Shown: in pieces, positions 32,759 through 44,968 of the stretch
Layout of the letters: the number at the start of each line of letters is the position of its first letter
Position numbering within the stretch: the first letter of the stretch is position 1
Assembly (NCBI GenBank): GCA_951640195.1
Contig: OX621164.1
Coordinates: 1,841,098-1,905,097, forward strand
Direction of reading: 5' to 3'
DNA length: 64,000 nucleotides
Origin: Porpolomopsis calyptriformis
Lineage: Eukaryota; Basidiomycota; Agaricomycetes; Agaricales; Hygrophoraceae
The notes under the pieces: generated by a model
Seen by the model: the letters and a program-made list of their open reading frames with translations, nothing else
Databases searched by the model: none
Told to the model about the DNA's origin: nothing
Program-made: the position numbers and the translations under genes

Positions 32759-35700
32759 ATGACCTCAAACTTTGACTTTACTGATAAGACAGAGGAGTCC
32801 ATTTTTGCAGCGGTCCAGCATGCCAAGGACCATGCTAATGCACAGCGTACCGTGAGCTCTGAAATTAAATTAGACTCGTTACTTACTAGGTTTATAATTC
32901 AGTCCATCCTGCACATCTGGCTGTTGTACTGTTGAATGAGGGCGTGGGCCATCAGCTACCATCGATCTCCGGAGGGGCACTCAATGACCAACCCCGGTCT
33001 TCCCTATTTTATTCCGTTATCCAAAGAGCAGGCGGAGATCCTGTCAGTCTGTGCTTTCAATCTCTCTCTTGTTTTACAATCCACATCTTGTTAACCAGAT
33101 CGCGGTGAAGAGAGGTCTGCAAAAACTCGTTGTCCGCTTACCATCCCAATCCCCTCCTCCGGATGAAGTGTCTTATAGTTCCGCGATTCTGAAGGTTTTT
33201 CGCGAAGCTCAAAGCCTCCAGAAAACTATGCACGATTCTTATATTGCCCAAGACCACATTCTACTCGCCCTTTTTAAAGACGCTTCCATCGCTGCTGTGC
33301 TCAAGGAGGTAAACCTCAACGAAGCCACTCTGAAAACTGCTATCGAACAGATCAGGGGGAATCGAAGAGTGGAAAGCAAAACGGCCGAGCAAGGATTTGA
33401 TGCCCTTCAAAAATATGCTGTCGATCTCACAGCGCTGGCAGAGGAAGGCAAGATCGATCCTGTTATCGGAAGGGATAATGAAATCCGAAGGGTGGTTCGT
33501 ATACTCTGTAGAAGGTGAGAACACCATTACCTCTTGAGTTTCATTTGATTTTCCTTCAACTCCTTAGAACCAAGAATAACCCAGTCCTTGTTGGCGAGCC
33601 TGGTGTCGGGAAAACATCGTCAGTCATGTTTTCAAATCAGTCAACTTGTTGCGTATCTGACTTTGAATTGATCAAGGATCGTTGAATGTTTAGCTCAGCG
33701 CATCGTCAACCGTGATGTACCCGCCAGCGTCATCGCTCGCCTGTTCTCACTTGACATGGGTGCTATCATGGCCGGTGCCAAATACAGGGGGGAGTATGAG
33801 GAGAGAATTAAAGCTGTTCTTAATGAGGTGGAAAAGGCTGCTTCCGACGGTGGCCGTGGTGTTATCCTTTTCATCGACGAACTCCACCTTATCATGACTG
33901 GTCGCGGAGCAGAGAGTGGTGGCATGGACGCTGCCAACTTGTTTAAACCCCTTCTCGCACGAGGAAAACTTAGATGCATCGGTGCGACTACACTTGCCGA
34001 GTACAGGAAGTACATAGAGACGGACGCCGCACTGGAGCGTAGGTTCGCACAAGTATTGGTCAAGGAGCCATCTGTCCCGGAGACGATCAATATTTTGAGA
34101 GGGATTAGAGAAAAGTATGAGGTACATCATGGGGTAAATATTTTGGATGGAGCATTGATTTCGGCTGCGACATTGGCTCATCGCTATTTGACTTCGAGAA
34201 GGCTCCCCGATTCCGCCATCGATCTTGTCGACGAGGCTTGTGCTAGGTTAGCATGACAATCTTTTCCTACCCCTTTCACTGAATGAGTTTTATTCAGCGT
34301 TCGTGTCACCCGCGAAACGTCACCCGAGGCCATCGACAAGCTTGAACGCCGGAAGCTCGAGCTCGAAGTTGAGATCCACGCCTTGGAACGTGAGAAAGAT
34401 GAGGAAAGTAAGGAGCGGTTGCACTTGGCACGCAAGGCGATTGCACAAGTCGATGAGCAGCTTCAGCCACTCAAGGCGGCCTACGAGAATGAGAAGAAGA
34501 GGGGCGATGAAATCAATGACGTCCGAAAGAAGATCGATGAATTGAAGGCGAAGGCAGACGATGCGGAACGGAGGTGCGACCCAGTGAGACAGACAATTAC
34601 CAATACAACAGAACTGACTATAAAGGTGTCTAGATATGACCTCGAAAGGGCATCCGATCTACGATACTACGCGTTGCCAGATTTGCAGAGCCGCCTTTCG
34701 GCCCTCGAAGCACAGAAAGCCACAGAAGATGCAGCAGGGGAGGGTGACGCTAGTTCGGTAACACCTGAGCAAATTGCTGAGATAGTCGCCCGATGGACTT
34801 CTATTCCAGTCACTCGGCTCATGTCCTCCGAGAAGGAAAAACTCTTGAGAATGGAGAAGATCTTGGCAGAGCATGTTGTCGGTCAACCCGAAGCAGTGAA
34901 AGCGATTGCGAACGCCATCAGGCTATCTAGGAGTGGGCTGTCGAATGCTCAGCGGCCGATTGCAAGTTGCCTGCTAGCAGGACCTTCAGGGACCGGAAAG
35001 ACTTTACTTAGTAAAACGGCGAGTTATGTTTTACTTTCTCCTGAGCCATCATCATTGATCATTTAAATGCAGCTCGCAATGCTTCTGTTCGACTCGCCGG
35101 ATGCTATGATCCGCGTTGATGCCTCTGAATATTCCGAAAAGCATGCAATCTCCAGGCTTATTGGCGCCCCTCCTGGTTACGTAGGGCATGATTCGGGCGG
35201 GCAGCTGACCGAATATGTGCGCCGCAAGCCCTACTGCATCGTTCTTATCGACGAGATCGAAAAAGCTAGCAGGGAGTTTGTGACACTCTTCTTGCAGGTT
35301 CTTGATGATGGGCGGCTCACGGACGGTCAGGGGCGCGTGGTGGACTTTAGGAACACCCTCATCATTCTCACTTCCAACTTGGGCGCGGTATATCTACACG
35401 ATATGGGCGAAGGGCCGGTTAGGCCACAGACGAAGGAATTGGTTATGAGTGCCATTCGTTCACATTTCCCTCCAGAATTCATCAACCGCATCGACGAAAT
35501 TATTATTTTCGTAAGTCAAATCTTTAGCTTGCCGCTGAATCGAGTTAACCGTATTTTACCTCCAGCGCACACTGTCGAGAAAAAATATACTCAAGATCGT
35601 TGACCTTCGACTGCAGGAAGTGGTACAACGTCTTGCTGACAGGAAGATCTCTCTTGACATTGACGAGGAATCCAAAGGATATCTTGCCGCCATCGGATAC

Positions 35701-35928
35701 TCGACGGCTTATGGCGCCCGTCCATTGAATCGTGCGATTCAAAATGAACTCTTAAACCCGTTATCAGTGATGCTCCTCTCGGACCGGGTGCGCGACGGGG
35801 AGACCGTGCGAGTACGCTTCGACGGCCCACACAATCGGCTACACGTCCTTCCTAATCACGAGGGGGTAGGGGACGCGGACAGCATGGAAGTGGATGACGA
35901 CGACATTGATGTGGTAGAGATGGATTGA
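32759..35928 (+). CDS. HSP104: Hsp104/ClpB protein disaggregase
   Basis: Hexameric AAA+ ATPase that threads aggregated proteins through its pore with Hsp70. ATG 32759 starts [19 protein letters not shown]. The N domain includes [13 protein letters not shown] and [21 protein letters not shown]1 has Walker A GEPGVGKT, the pore loop [17 protein letters not shown] and Walker [14 protein letters not shown] coiled-coil M domain spans about 34320-34720. NBD2 has Walker A GPSGTGKT, the pore segment [13 protein letters not shown] and Walker [12 protein letters not shown]. The acidic tail ends [12 protein letters not shown], comparable to the yeast DDLD tail. Two introns are unusual: 34574-34633 (60 nt, no in-frame stop) and 35019-35072 (GC-AG donor GCGAGT, required for frame). 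NDUFS6 starts 88 bp downstream. Confidence 0.96.
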
Positions 35929-36016
35929 AGGACAATCTTGAAGCTGTACTTTACAAATTTGTATTTTTTTTTTGCCGTGATAAAACCAGTTTCCTTTTAG
36001 GTACTTGCCGCTCACG

Positions 36017-36700
36017 ATGCTACGCTCAAGTCTCGCACACTTGCACCGTGCAATCCAATCTTTATCTAGGACAGCATCCTCCTCTACAGCATCGCCCGCA
36101 ATGGTGCCGTCAGTCCCACCTTCCGCCACCCTTCCCGCCAAACAAGCTCCCAACTATTCCTCCACCTGGTCTACAAGCCAACGATCTCGTCCGGAAGCAG
36201 GCTCGGGACCCCGTTTCGAGCAGACTGTCATGGAGCTGCAGCCCAACCCTTTGAGTGCCATGGAACTTGTTTCAAACGAACCTGTTAGATCCACACACGG
36301 GCGGACTGCTGTTTGTGACGGCGGTAAGTGATCTCACCGTGGTTTTTCTTCTTTCTTGTTGTTTTTCCTTCCTGGCCCAATCATAATGGCTGAGATAAAG
36401 CGGAACCATCTAGGAGGAGGACCGCTCGGCCACCCGAAGATTTTTATCAACTTGGTTCGTCGGCCGGTCCCTTTTCCATTCTTTTCTATCACTAACATCT
36501 TCGCCTTCTCAGGACCAGCCTGGGTCTCACACTTGCGGGTATGCTCCCCCCCTCCTCTAATGACCATTTGGAACTGTACTAAACCTTCCTCCATATTCGC
36601 AGATATTGGTAGGTTCTTTGTTTATTCAGCCACCGTACTCAATGTCAACCTCCATCGATTCAGCGGGTTGCGATTCGAGAAGGTCTCCGATCATCACTAG
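36017..36700 (+). CDS. Complex I Fe-S protein 6 (NDUFS6, 13-kDa subunit)
   Basis: Zinc-binding accessory subunit of mitochondrial NADH dehydrogenase. The first ATG is 36017: MLRSSLAHLHRAIQSLSRTA, basic and amphipathic, a good matrix-import signal. The conserved part is ELQPNPLSAMELVSNEPVR, HGRTAVCDGG, GPLGHPKIFINL and, after short exons, DQPGSHTCGYC- and GLRFEKVSDHH. The Cys/His spacing for zinc (C-x8-H ... C-x-x-C) is present once the exons are joined. Four or so short introns lie between 36320 and 36660. Size, about 160 residues, is normal. Same strand as HSP104, whose stop is 88 bp upstream. Confidence 0.9.
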
Positions 36701-37231
36701 ATACAAACGCGGAAAAGCCAAAGCAGGCTTAATTTATTTTTGTTCCAAGTTCCACCATCGTACAAGCCGGTCATAATAGAAATACATCGGTCTGTCTAAT
36801 GACATTCGGCCGCGAACCATGCAACTTGCAAACAAAAAAGTATACGATATTGTGAAACGAAGCAAAGGTTGGAAGAGCGGAATTAGGTGTGCTTTTATGT
36901 AAGAAAAACCTCTCTTGTAATGGTTGACATGGATGATGTTGTGATGTGCAGTGGATAGCAATGAGTGGATGAGTAATGGACGTTCCGAGTCAGAGCACGT
37001 AAAATGGAACGAGAGCGGCTAAATAAGTCAAAACGAGTGTGAGAGTGACAGAATCATAATCAAGGTTCATCGTCCGGAAAATGGAAGGACATGGGGGACA
37101 AGGGAGAATATTCGCCTTCAGCAACTGCTTCCAGGTGGGAAAAGGGCGGAAGGGATGGAGGTGGTGACGATCGGTCTCCGTTCGCTAGGGGTAATGGAGG
37201 CTGTGGGAGAGGAAAAAGTCATTGTCAGAGA
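36701..37231. other. Intergenic between convergent NDUFS6 and kinase genes
   Basis: 531 bp between two stop codons, expected to hold both 3' UTRs. AT-rich near 36730-36760. No gene or structured repeat seen. Confidence 0.45.
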
Positions 37232-40200
37232 TCAGCTGTAGCGAATAGCTTCGTATTCGCTCACCACTTTGAAAATAGGATTGATAGCCGACTTAGGGGC
37301 GTAGCCTGGACTTGGAGAACGTCCAAATGAAGCTGGGGACGCCGCGTGGGGCTGGGCGCCAAATTCATATGGACTTGGTGGGCCCGCCGGGGTCAAATGT
37401 GAGTGGTGCTGTGGCATGGAAGGTGATTTTGAAAGAAAATTCGCTTGTGGGTGCAGTTGCGATGACGGATAATTACTGTCGTTGAGGTGTTGTATCCACG
37501 ACGGTGTGGGAGACAACGACGGCGATATCGAAAGCATCTGCATGGGTGGAGGAGAAGAACTGGCTGATATCGGCGAAGAAGGATCCATTGAAGTGCGATT
37601 ATGAAAGTCATTTGCAAGTTGCCGCTCTAACGAGAGTGAATTCGAAGACCGAGCTGACGGTGAAAATTCGTCAAAAGAGGTGTGGAGGGATGAGGCGGAG
37701 GTCATACGACTAAGGCCAACCAGACTCGGTCGTTGTTGTCTTGGCCCGGGGTCGCTATCGACTGTCGCGAAGGATATGGAAGATATCTGGCTGATGCTAT
37801 GCACATCGGACGATGACATGGAATGATCGTCATCGAATTCTCGCCTTCGAGCTTTCGCGAACCGCTCGCAGTCCCTTCGCCACTCGCCAGTGAAACCGTT
37901 GCCTCCTGTTGCAAACCTCCCAGCTGCAGCATTTACGGCCGAAGAACTCGCTCCATTCGCAACGGCTCCTTGGGTTTTCCGTACGAAACCCGAAGAGCCT
38001 TTTTTAGCCTTGGCATGGGGTTCGTGGAAGTTTGCCCGAGGATGTCCATTCGCGAGGAGACTAGCGGAATGCTGCCATTTCCATTCCAGCTCGTTGTTTG
38101 TTGTGAGCAACATCTGGTTTCGCTTCTGCATGACTGCACGGGCTTGCTCCCGTTGCGCCTTCTCGGCAAGTGCGCGTCGCTGTTTTTCAGCTTCGCGATG
38201 AACACGCTCCGCTTCCTTTTTGGCCTTCTTAACGTCCACCGGCCATGATGGGGGCTCGACGGTGGGTGACAAATCGGACAGTGACCTACTATCAGTGCTT
38301 GAAGATTGCGTACGTTTGAGGGATGGAGTTGAGCTCAGAGAAGGGGCAACAGGAACCTCTTCAACGGGCGGAAGAGCATTCTGCTGAGACTTGTCACCGT
38401 GTCCAAACATACCGAGACCCCATTTAGTGGGTTTCTTGCCGAAAGTGAGGGCACCCAACTTGCCGAGTTTAGTTCCCTGTGGCTGGCCGCTATCGTGTCC
38501 GTTGGCGATCGGTACGCGGTCGTGGATTGTATCCGGTTCAATATGTGGTCGAGCAGGATACTCTTGCGCCGTTGGAGATGCCTGAATGTGCGTCGGGTGT
38601 TGAGAGACACGAAGGTGTTCTGCGGGCTCGTCCGATGGAGAGGAGACATCCATGGGATGGTCCCAATCGCCATTCGAAGGGCGGGCCACTATCATGGCCG
38701 GTGAGTCATTCCAAGTGGAGATTTCGGGAGGATGCTGGTGTAGAAGCGAATGGTCGCGGTTCCTCGGTATAGGAGAGGATGTGAGAGACCTCAGTGTGCT
38801 TGATCCGGGAAAGAAAGGAGTGCGATGAGATGATGAAGCGATAGGTATGTGTGGATGGTGCAGAGGGTCAACTGAGGTAGTAGGGAGAGGATGAAGGTGG
38901 GGTAGAGGAGATGGTGGGGGCTGAGGGGGAACGACAGAGTGAGGGACTGGCCACATGGGGTCCTGTTGATGGGACTTTACGGGGAGCGGGGAAGGGGCTG
39001 CGATTTGTGAGTCAGGGGGAGGGGGAAGGTTAGATGGTGTTGTGGTCTCGAGGATATATGGGTGTTCGAGGCATTGACGGCTAGTCAGGCGCATTTGTGG
39101 GTCATATCTCAAGAGATCGGCGATGCAGTTTATTAATGAATGTGGCACTGATGCCTCAAAGAGCGAATGAATATCTTTTGGTCGAGTCTATAAAACAATG
39201 AGCCTGTTGAAATTCATTCATTCTGGTGGAAATCGCACCTTGAGAAAAGCAAAACGGGCGGCTTTGGCCAATTTGATACCACTGGTCCATTTGCCACCGC
39301 CCAAGGGCCTGCCTCTGGTATCCAAGCCGTACTCATCGCTCGGATCGCCCAAAACCTCACAAATCCGTGATATCTGGTCTATTTGGCCGGAACCGGGGAA
39401 CAAAGGTCTCAAGTTGACGAGCTCGGCCATGATAGTACCCAAAGCCCACATGTCCACGGGATTGGAATAATCTCTGCTGAGTAGCAACACCTCTGGCGCA
39501 CGGTACCATCTAGTTGCAACGTACTCGGTATAGGGTGGTTCGCTCTTGGTTTCGCGTGCTAGACCAAAGTCGGCGAGTTTGATGATCGCAACGACATCCC
39601 TTTCAGTGGGGGCGTTGGGTGGTGCTACGGGAGAGAGGGAGGGGTAGTCGAAGAGGCCGGTGGTGGTGACAAGGACATTCTCGGGTTTCATGTCACGATG
39701 AAAGTAGCCGGAGGAGTGGATGTGGTCGAGACCGGAGACAACTTGGCGAAATACAGAGGCAACGAGTCCGCCGGCGAGATGACGACCCTTGCGAGCTTTG
39801 ATGAGGTGATAAAGATTACCTTCCATGGACTCGAATACAAAGTAGAGTTCCTTGGAAGCAGGCAAAAGGAAGAAGTCGTAGAGGGGGATGATATTAGGGT
39901 GGAAAGGTATTGCGCGAAGTGACTGAGGTGGATGAGAGGGGGGATATGGGGAGAGGAGAGGAGACAGTTACCTCGAGCTCTTTAAGTTTTTTACATTCGT
40001 CCCAGCCGCCCTCCCACTTTTTCTTCATCCTTTTGACTGCGACAAGTCTCTTTCCGGCCCACTCTGGTCTAGCACCGGCTCCACACTGCATTGGAGACAG
40101 TGGGGTATTGGGGGGTAGGGTCCCGTGCCAATCGCATAGCCAGACCGTGCCGAAAGAACCGTCGCCCAAGACCTTGAGGGGGGTGTACGAACGAGTGGAA

Positions 40201-40416
40201 GCTTGGAGAAAGGTGAGGATGAGAAGAGAGGGGAAAGGGGGGGGGGGGCTCACAGCTTTGGGCATCACCGACGAGGAGTCTATTGGCGTGAATAGACACG
40301 GCAGGAACGGCGACGACGGTGACGGGCTCCTTTGATGACGAGTGGAGTTGTGGGCGGTGGGTGCCAGAGGATGTTTGAAGATGGTTTTGAAGAGAATGGG
40401 GTGCATTGGAGGACAT
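37232..40416 (-). CDS. Ime2/MAK-type Ser/Thr protein kinase with long C-terminal tail
   Basis: RCK/MAK-family kinase related to yeast Ime2 and to Crk1 of Ustilago and Cryptococcus, which control meiosis, mating and morphogenesis. ATG 40416 begins MSSNAPHSLQNHLQTSS. After an intron with a G12 run on the plus strand (40237-40248) comes YTPLKVLGDGSFGTVWLCDW (glycine loop). VAVKRMKKK gives the ATP-binding Lys. FVFESMEGNLYHLIK, YFHRDMKPENVLV, KLADFGLARE and the TEY activation motif in YTEYVATRWYRAPE follow, with the domain end at LRYDPQMRLTSRQCLEHPY. An insertion rich in Pro (about 39660-39600) lies before DFG. The C-terminal 600 residues are mostly disordered, with one charged helical segment (KKAKKEAERVHREAEKQRR). 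It ends YEAIRYS. The start codon is only 45 bp downstream of the PRPP synthetase stop. Confidence 0.88.
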
Positions 40417-40461
40417 GACAAGACTGGCATTGGGGTTTATGAGAGCATGAGTACTACTGGC

Positions 40462-41762
40462 TCAATAAGGCACTTCATGAAATAACTTGGACACGCTTTC
40501 ACCGTAGTGACTTCGTCTAATGACTTCCCCCAGCACGGCGCCGACGTCAATCACCTCAATCTTCTCGCAACGTGCCTGGTTGGCTTGCTGTGGTATCGTA
40601 TTCGTGACGATCAGCTTCTCCAGCGCACTCGCCTCCACGTTTTCTAGCGCGCTTCCACTCAACACACCGTGCGTCACGATCGCATACACCTTCGTAACAC
40701 CCGCCTCGACCAGCTGTTTGGCTGCCAGACAGAGCGTCCCACAGGTGTCCGCCATGTCGTCAACCAGAATCGCCGTCTTTCCTTTCACATGTCCGACCAG
40801 CACCATTCGCGACACTTCGTTCGCCTTCTTGCGCTCCTTGTGGAAAAGTGCGAAGTCCACTCCCAATCGATCAGCCATCGAAGTCGCTCTGTAAGACAGA
40901 CCTTCAGTGTCGCTCTATTGCCGTGGTTATCAATATTCGTTTTCACCGTTTAGCCCCTCCGGCGTCGGGGGAAACTATCACGACATCTGGCACATTGAAA
41001 TTCGTGCGAATATACAACACCGCGCACGGCTCTGCGTACAGCTCCAGCCGGGAGTCAGATTTCGTTCTTCCAATAAATACCTTTCCACTCACACTATATA
41101 GCCCAATGTCAGGATCTCACTTTTGAGAAACGAAGGCCGAGACTTACTTGTCAACGGGTACGTCAAAGAAACCTTGGATTTGTGACGCATGCAAGTCCAT
41201 CGTCTAACAAAGCACCGTGAAAGAGAAAAGAAAAAACATCACATCAGTCAACGTATACTTACAATAACATGATCACATCCAGCCTTTTGCAACATGTTCG
41301 CCACCAACTTGGCGGTAATCGGTGCTCTGCTCTTATCCTTCTTATCCTGCCTCGCGTACGGAAAGTGTGGCACGACAGCTGTGATCCTTCTCGCGCTCGC
41401 GATCCTACATGCGTGAATCATGATGCAGAGCTCCATGAGTGACGTGTTGACCGCCCCGCAGCCCGTGTTCACGATGTACACATCGTCCTCCCGGACAGAC
41501 TCTGCGATCCGCACGTTTGTCTCGCCAATCCCGCTCCGTGTGATTTCTGCCTTGGATAAAGAGATCCCAACGCTGGGAAGCGAAGACATATTAACAACAT
41601 TCCATGTGGCGCACGGCGCTTGAGGCGTTTACCGTACCGTCTAGCGATGATTTCGGCAAGCTCTGGATGACTAGTGCCTAAGAGGGTGTCAGCACTCGAA
41701 ATAAGCGGACGCACAAGGTGTGCTATACCAGAAAACACTCTAATTCCGTTAGTGGTCGACAT
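40462..41762 (-). CDS. Ribose-phosphate pyrophosphokinase (PRPP synthetase)
   Basis: Makes PRPP from ribose 5-phosphate and ATP for purine, pyrimidine, histidine and tryptophan synthesis. ATG 41762 starts [12 protein letters not shown]. Key blocks: [20 protein letters not shown]-equivalent [19 protein letters not shown], then [40 protein letters not shown] and [31 protein letters not shown], the PRPP loop [16 protein letters not shown] and [11 protein letters not shown] complete the core. It ends KLFHEVPY. Four introns. There is no large insertion, unlike yeast Prs1/Prs5, so it resembles Prs2/3/4. A CACGTG lies at 41841-41846, 79 nt upstream of the start. It supplies PRPP to the histidine pathway in which HIS7 (4.6-6.3 kb) acts; the genes are not adjacent. 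Confidence 0.95.
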
Positions 41763-42240
41763 GATGATGGACTGTCGAGGTCGGCGATGTCCATGAAAGA
41801 TAATGGATTGGCTGTCTACTTAGGGGGCGCAGAACACGCGCACGTGATTTAAATGATTTAAATTGCACGAACGTGCTAGGAAAAATATTACAAATATAAT
41901 AATCAATGGGAGGGGGAGGTATTTGGCGGTCGCGAACGACCAGAGCGAGAGGGTGCTACAAAATACGGCAATGTACATATGCGGTACGAAATCGAGTCTG
42001 TGCTTTAGCGCAGAGTGTGAGTCGGGAGATGGACAGGACGGAGAACGACAGTGGGAGAGAAAGTACTCGAGAGAACATGCGACGTAAAGAAAAAAAAAAA
42101 AAAAAAAAAAGAGGGATAGGGTACTATCAAAAAAATGGAAGAGCAAGTTGTATCGTCAGACACAATCTCTGCGGTGTGGGAAATAAGACGGGACTGTATG
42201 TAATAGCGGGCGCAAGGACAGACGTTTGCTCCAATTATCT
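41763..42240. other. Intergenic: PRPP synthetase promoter and DCP2 3' flank, with A20 tract
   Basis: 478 bp. A run of 20 A lies at 42091-42110 on the plus strand (poly-T on the transcribed minus strand, probably DCP2 3' UTR). CACGTG at 41841-41846 lies in a GC-rich patch followed by two copies of ATTTAAAT-like sequence. Confidence 0.45.
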
Positions 42241-44715
42241 TCACGGCAGGCGAATTGCATCTGCCGTCGAATTGCCGTTGAGTATCGACAGCAACTTCGC
42301 ATTGTTCGAGTGTGCTCCATCGCGAGGAAGCAGCTCAACGCTGGGCGGTACAGAGCCAAACATTGACACCGTACGAGATGAATACGACGACGAAGGAGAC
42401 CGTCCCGCTGAACCTGGAACAATCGTACGTCGGTAGTGACCTTGAATGTGTGAAGCCGGAGGGTAGACACCAGCTACGTTCGGATAAAGTGCCCGCGCAG
42501 TCGCAATTTGACTTTGGCTCAAGCTCACTCTTTCCGGTGGGGTGGTCAGCCGCCTCGAACTTCCAGGATATGCGTGGCTCGTCTGGGGTCGTATCTGGAA
42601 CCCATCATTATCCATTATGGAAGGAGGATAGTTCGATGAACCCGACTCGGAAGAATAGATCACACGTGACTCCGATTTCGTGGGTTCGCGGACGAAGGAA
42701 TGACTTGTACCGAACGGAAGACTACCCTCCTGCCTCATCAAATTCGGTTTCATTCTCGAAGACTCGTCAGCCACACTCTCCAATAACGCCAACTGCTTTA
42801 ATCGCTTCCCCGATGTGGGAATTTCTACCGACCCCGAAAGATATGGCGAGATATCGGCTGTACTTGTGCTCCGCCGAGAGGAGAAGCTATGCGAGGGCGA
42901 GATAGACGATGACGTTGGAGAGGCCGAAGGTGGCGCCGTCGCGTGTGCACCAACCTGGTTGGGTTGGGCTCCAAAGCGAGTTTGGGCGGTATTCAAACGA
43001 GAAGGAGTGGTGGGTCGAAAAGAACGTGATGGGGTCATTTGACAATATGATTGAGCGGAACTGATCTGAGTTGACGATCGCACAGACGGGCTAGGTGAAC
43101 GAGCCGCTGGCTTATCAAGTCGGTTCATGAGACATCGAGGGGCGGTAGTTGACCAATCCGCTTGGAACACCGGCTCCGAAAGCGGCTGAGAACTAACAGA
43201 GGACGCCGTAATCGCACTGGTAGGAATAGGTGTAGAATGTTCGGGAGGAGTGGATTCGCGTGTGGTGATTGCAAGAGAAGGAGGGTTGGGTCTGTCCTTC
43301 TCATGCATAGCGGACGCCGAGAGTGAGAGTGAGGCGAGGAGACGGGCGAAATGTGGGTCAAGTGTTTCCATCTCGATCGCGTTCGACACACGATCTTCTG
43401 CAACGTTTTGGTCATCCACCACATTGTTTGGCACAGTCTCCAGATAATGAGGGGAAGGCGTCTTGGGATCGCCGTTGTCAGCGGAAGAGGACTGGGAACT
43501 TGATTCTTGTGTGTGATCGTGATCTGTGGCATAGGGTTGTAAAGAGGGGGAAGAGTTCCCTTGTCGCTGGCCTGGTTGGCCATTTCTCGATTTGGGTGTC
43601 TTGCGCACCATACCTCTTGGCTTCCGCATGTTGATGAAAGCCTTCAAGGCCCTAGGGGATGTTATAAATCAAGGCGAACGCGATCATCCGAGTCACGCTC
43701 ACCCAATAAACGGAGAAATTAGATAGAATTTCCCGAGAGGCGACTTACTCCGTTTCCATGTAGGCAAGTCCGTTAGTTTGAACCATTCGATTTTCTGAGT
43801 GTGTAGATAGGAGTTAGTATGCATTCTAAGATTCCCATGAGGATCCGTACACTAATCTCCTTCCTTGTTCTAGTCTTGAAAGGATAATCTTCGGGAACCC
43901 CAGGGACAATATATAATGAAATTTTCTGCTCTTTGATGGACATTTCAATCACGTCATCTGGGTTAATCTGACCCGCCAAGTTGTATCCAGTCTCCTCGAG
44001 AACCTATCGAGACGGTACATTAATGGGGTAACTTGAGGAATTAGAGATCAGCACTCACTTCTCGGACAGCGCAATGATGTTCAGGCTCGTCTTCATTAAT
44101 CTTGCCCTTTGGGAAGCCCCACCCCGATGATGCTTTCCAGCCCTTGACAAGCAGGCACTATTTTTTGGAATGTGAGTGCACACGGTGGAAACACACCCAA
44201 CCAACCAACCAACCTTTTCCCATGTGTCATTGAGCATGATTGCACCACAAACAGGGACTCTGGTCTTGTACTGCATGAACGTATTGAAGGCCTGCTCGTG
44301 GTCATGACTCCATTGGTGAAGGAGAGGACATGCATGAAATAACATTGCAGAGAACTTCTTCAGTGGCAGAGATGGAAATTTGGGATTTTCTTCGCGTATG
44401 AAGTCCTCATAAAACCAATGCCTATCGATATTGATATTGACATTTGTGATTGAGGATCGATACGATACGAAAGGACATACGCTTGTTCCACTTGGAAGCA
44501 GATCCGCTCAAGAGAGGCGAGTTCCTCGTCGGGGAGATTGAGGATAAAACGGCTGGAGGGAGGATGAGCGTTTGTGATATTGTGATTTGAAACACAAACC
44601 TTGACAGATCCTCAAGAACCTCGTCATGGGATGCGTGTTTGTATGAGAACCGGTCATGAATATCTACCGTAGTCGCGGCTGATATTTCTGGTGATGAAGA
44701 CGATGAAGAGGTCAT
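42241..44715 (-). CDS. DCP2: mRNA-decapping enzyme subunit Dcp2
   Basis: Nudix hydrolase that removes the 5' cap to start mRNA decay. ATG 44715 starts [20 protein letters not shown]. The regulatory domain and Box A follow: [37 protein letters not shown] and [17 protein letters not shown]. The catalytic domain has [35 protein letters not shown] and the Nudix box in [15 protein letters not shown], with the Glu residues intact. Box B-like [15 protein letters not shown] and a further segment [13 protein letters not shown] complete it. The remaining 460 residues (43647-42241) are disordered, Ser/Pro-rich and probably hold Dcp1/Edc-binding motifs. An intron near 44190-44216 contains a CCAA microsatellite. 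TCACGTGA lies at 44849-44856 upstream. Confidence 0.93.
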
Positions 44716-44968
44716 GGTGGTAGTGGAAAGAGAATGTAAATGTACGCCAGGGTGGCAATATTGTAATGAAAAACAAGTCGCTTGGACTTCTCCAGACGAG
44801 ACAAGGCCAAATACAGACAAACCGCATAGACCGGCCCTGAACCACATCTCACGTGATCAAAGGAGCTCTGCTTCGCACTGTTACACAGTTTTGATATAAA
44901 TATTGTCAATCTGTCTAATAAACAGGTGTCCAGGATGCAGAAATGTTCAGAAGAAAAAAAGCGTCAAG

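Noticed and set aside
36701..37231. tRNA or other structured RNA in AT-rich intergenic DNA
   Set aside because: No cloverleaf pattern or A/B box pair was visible here or in the other intergenic regions read.
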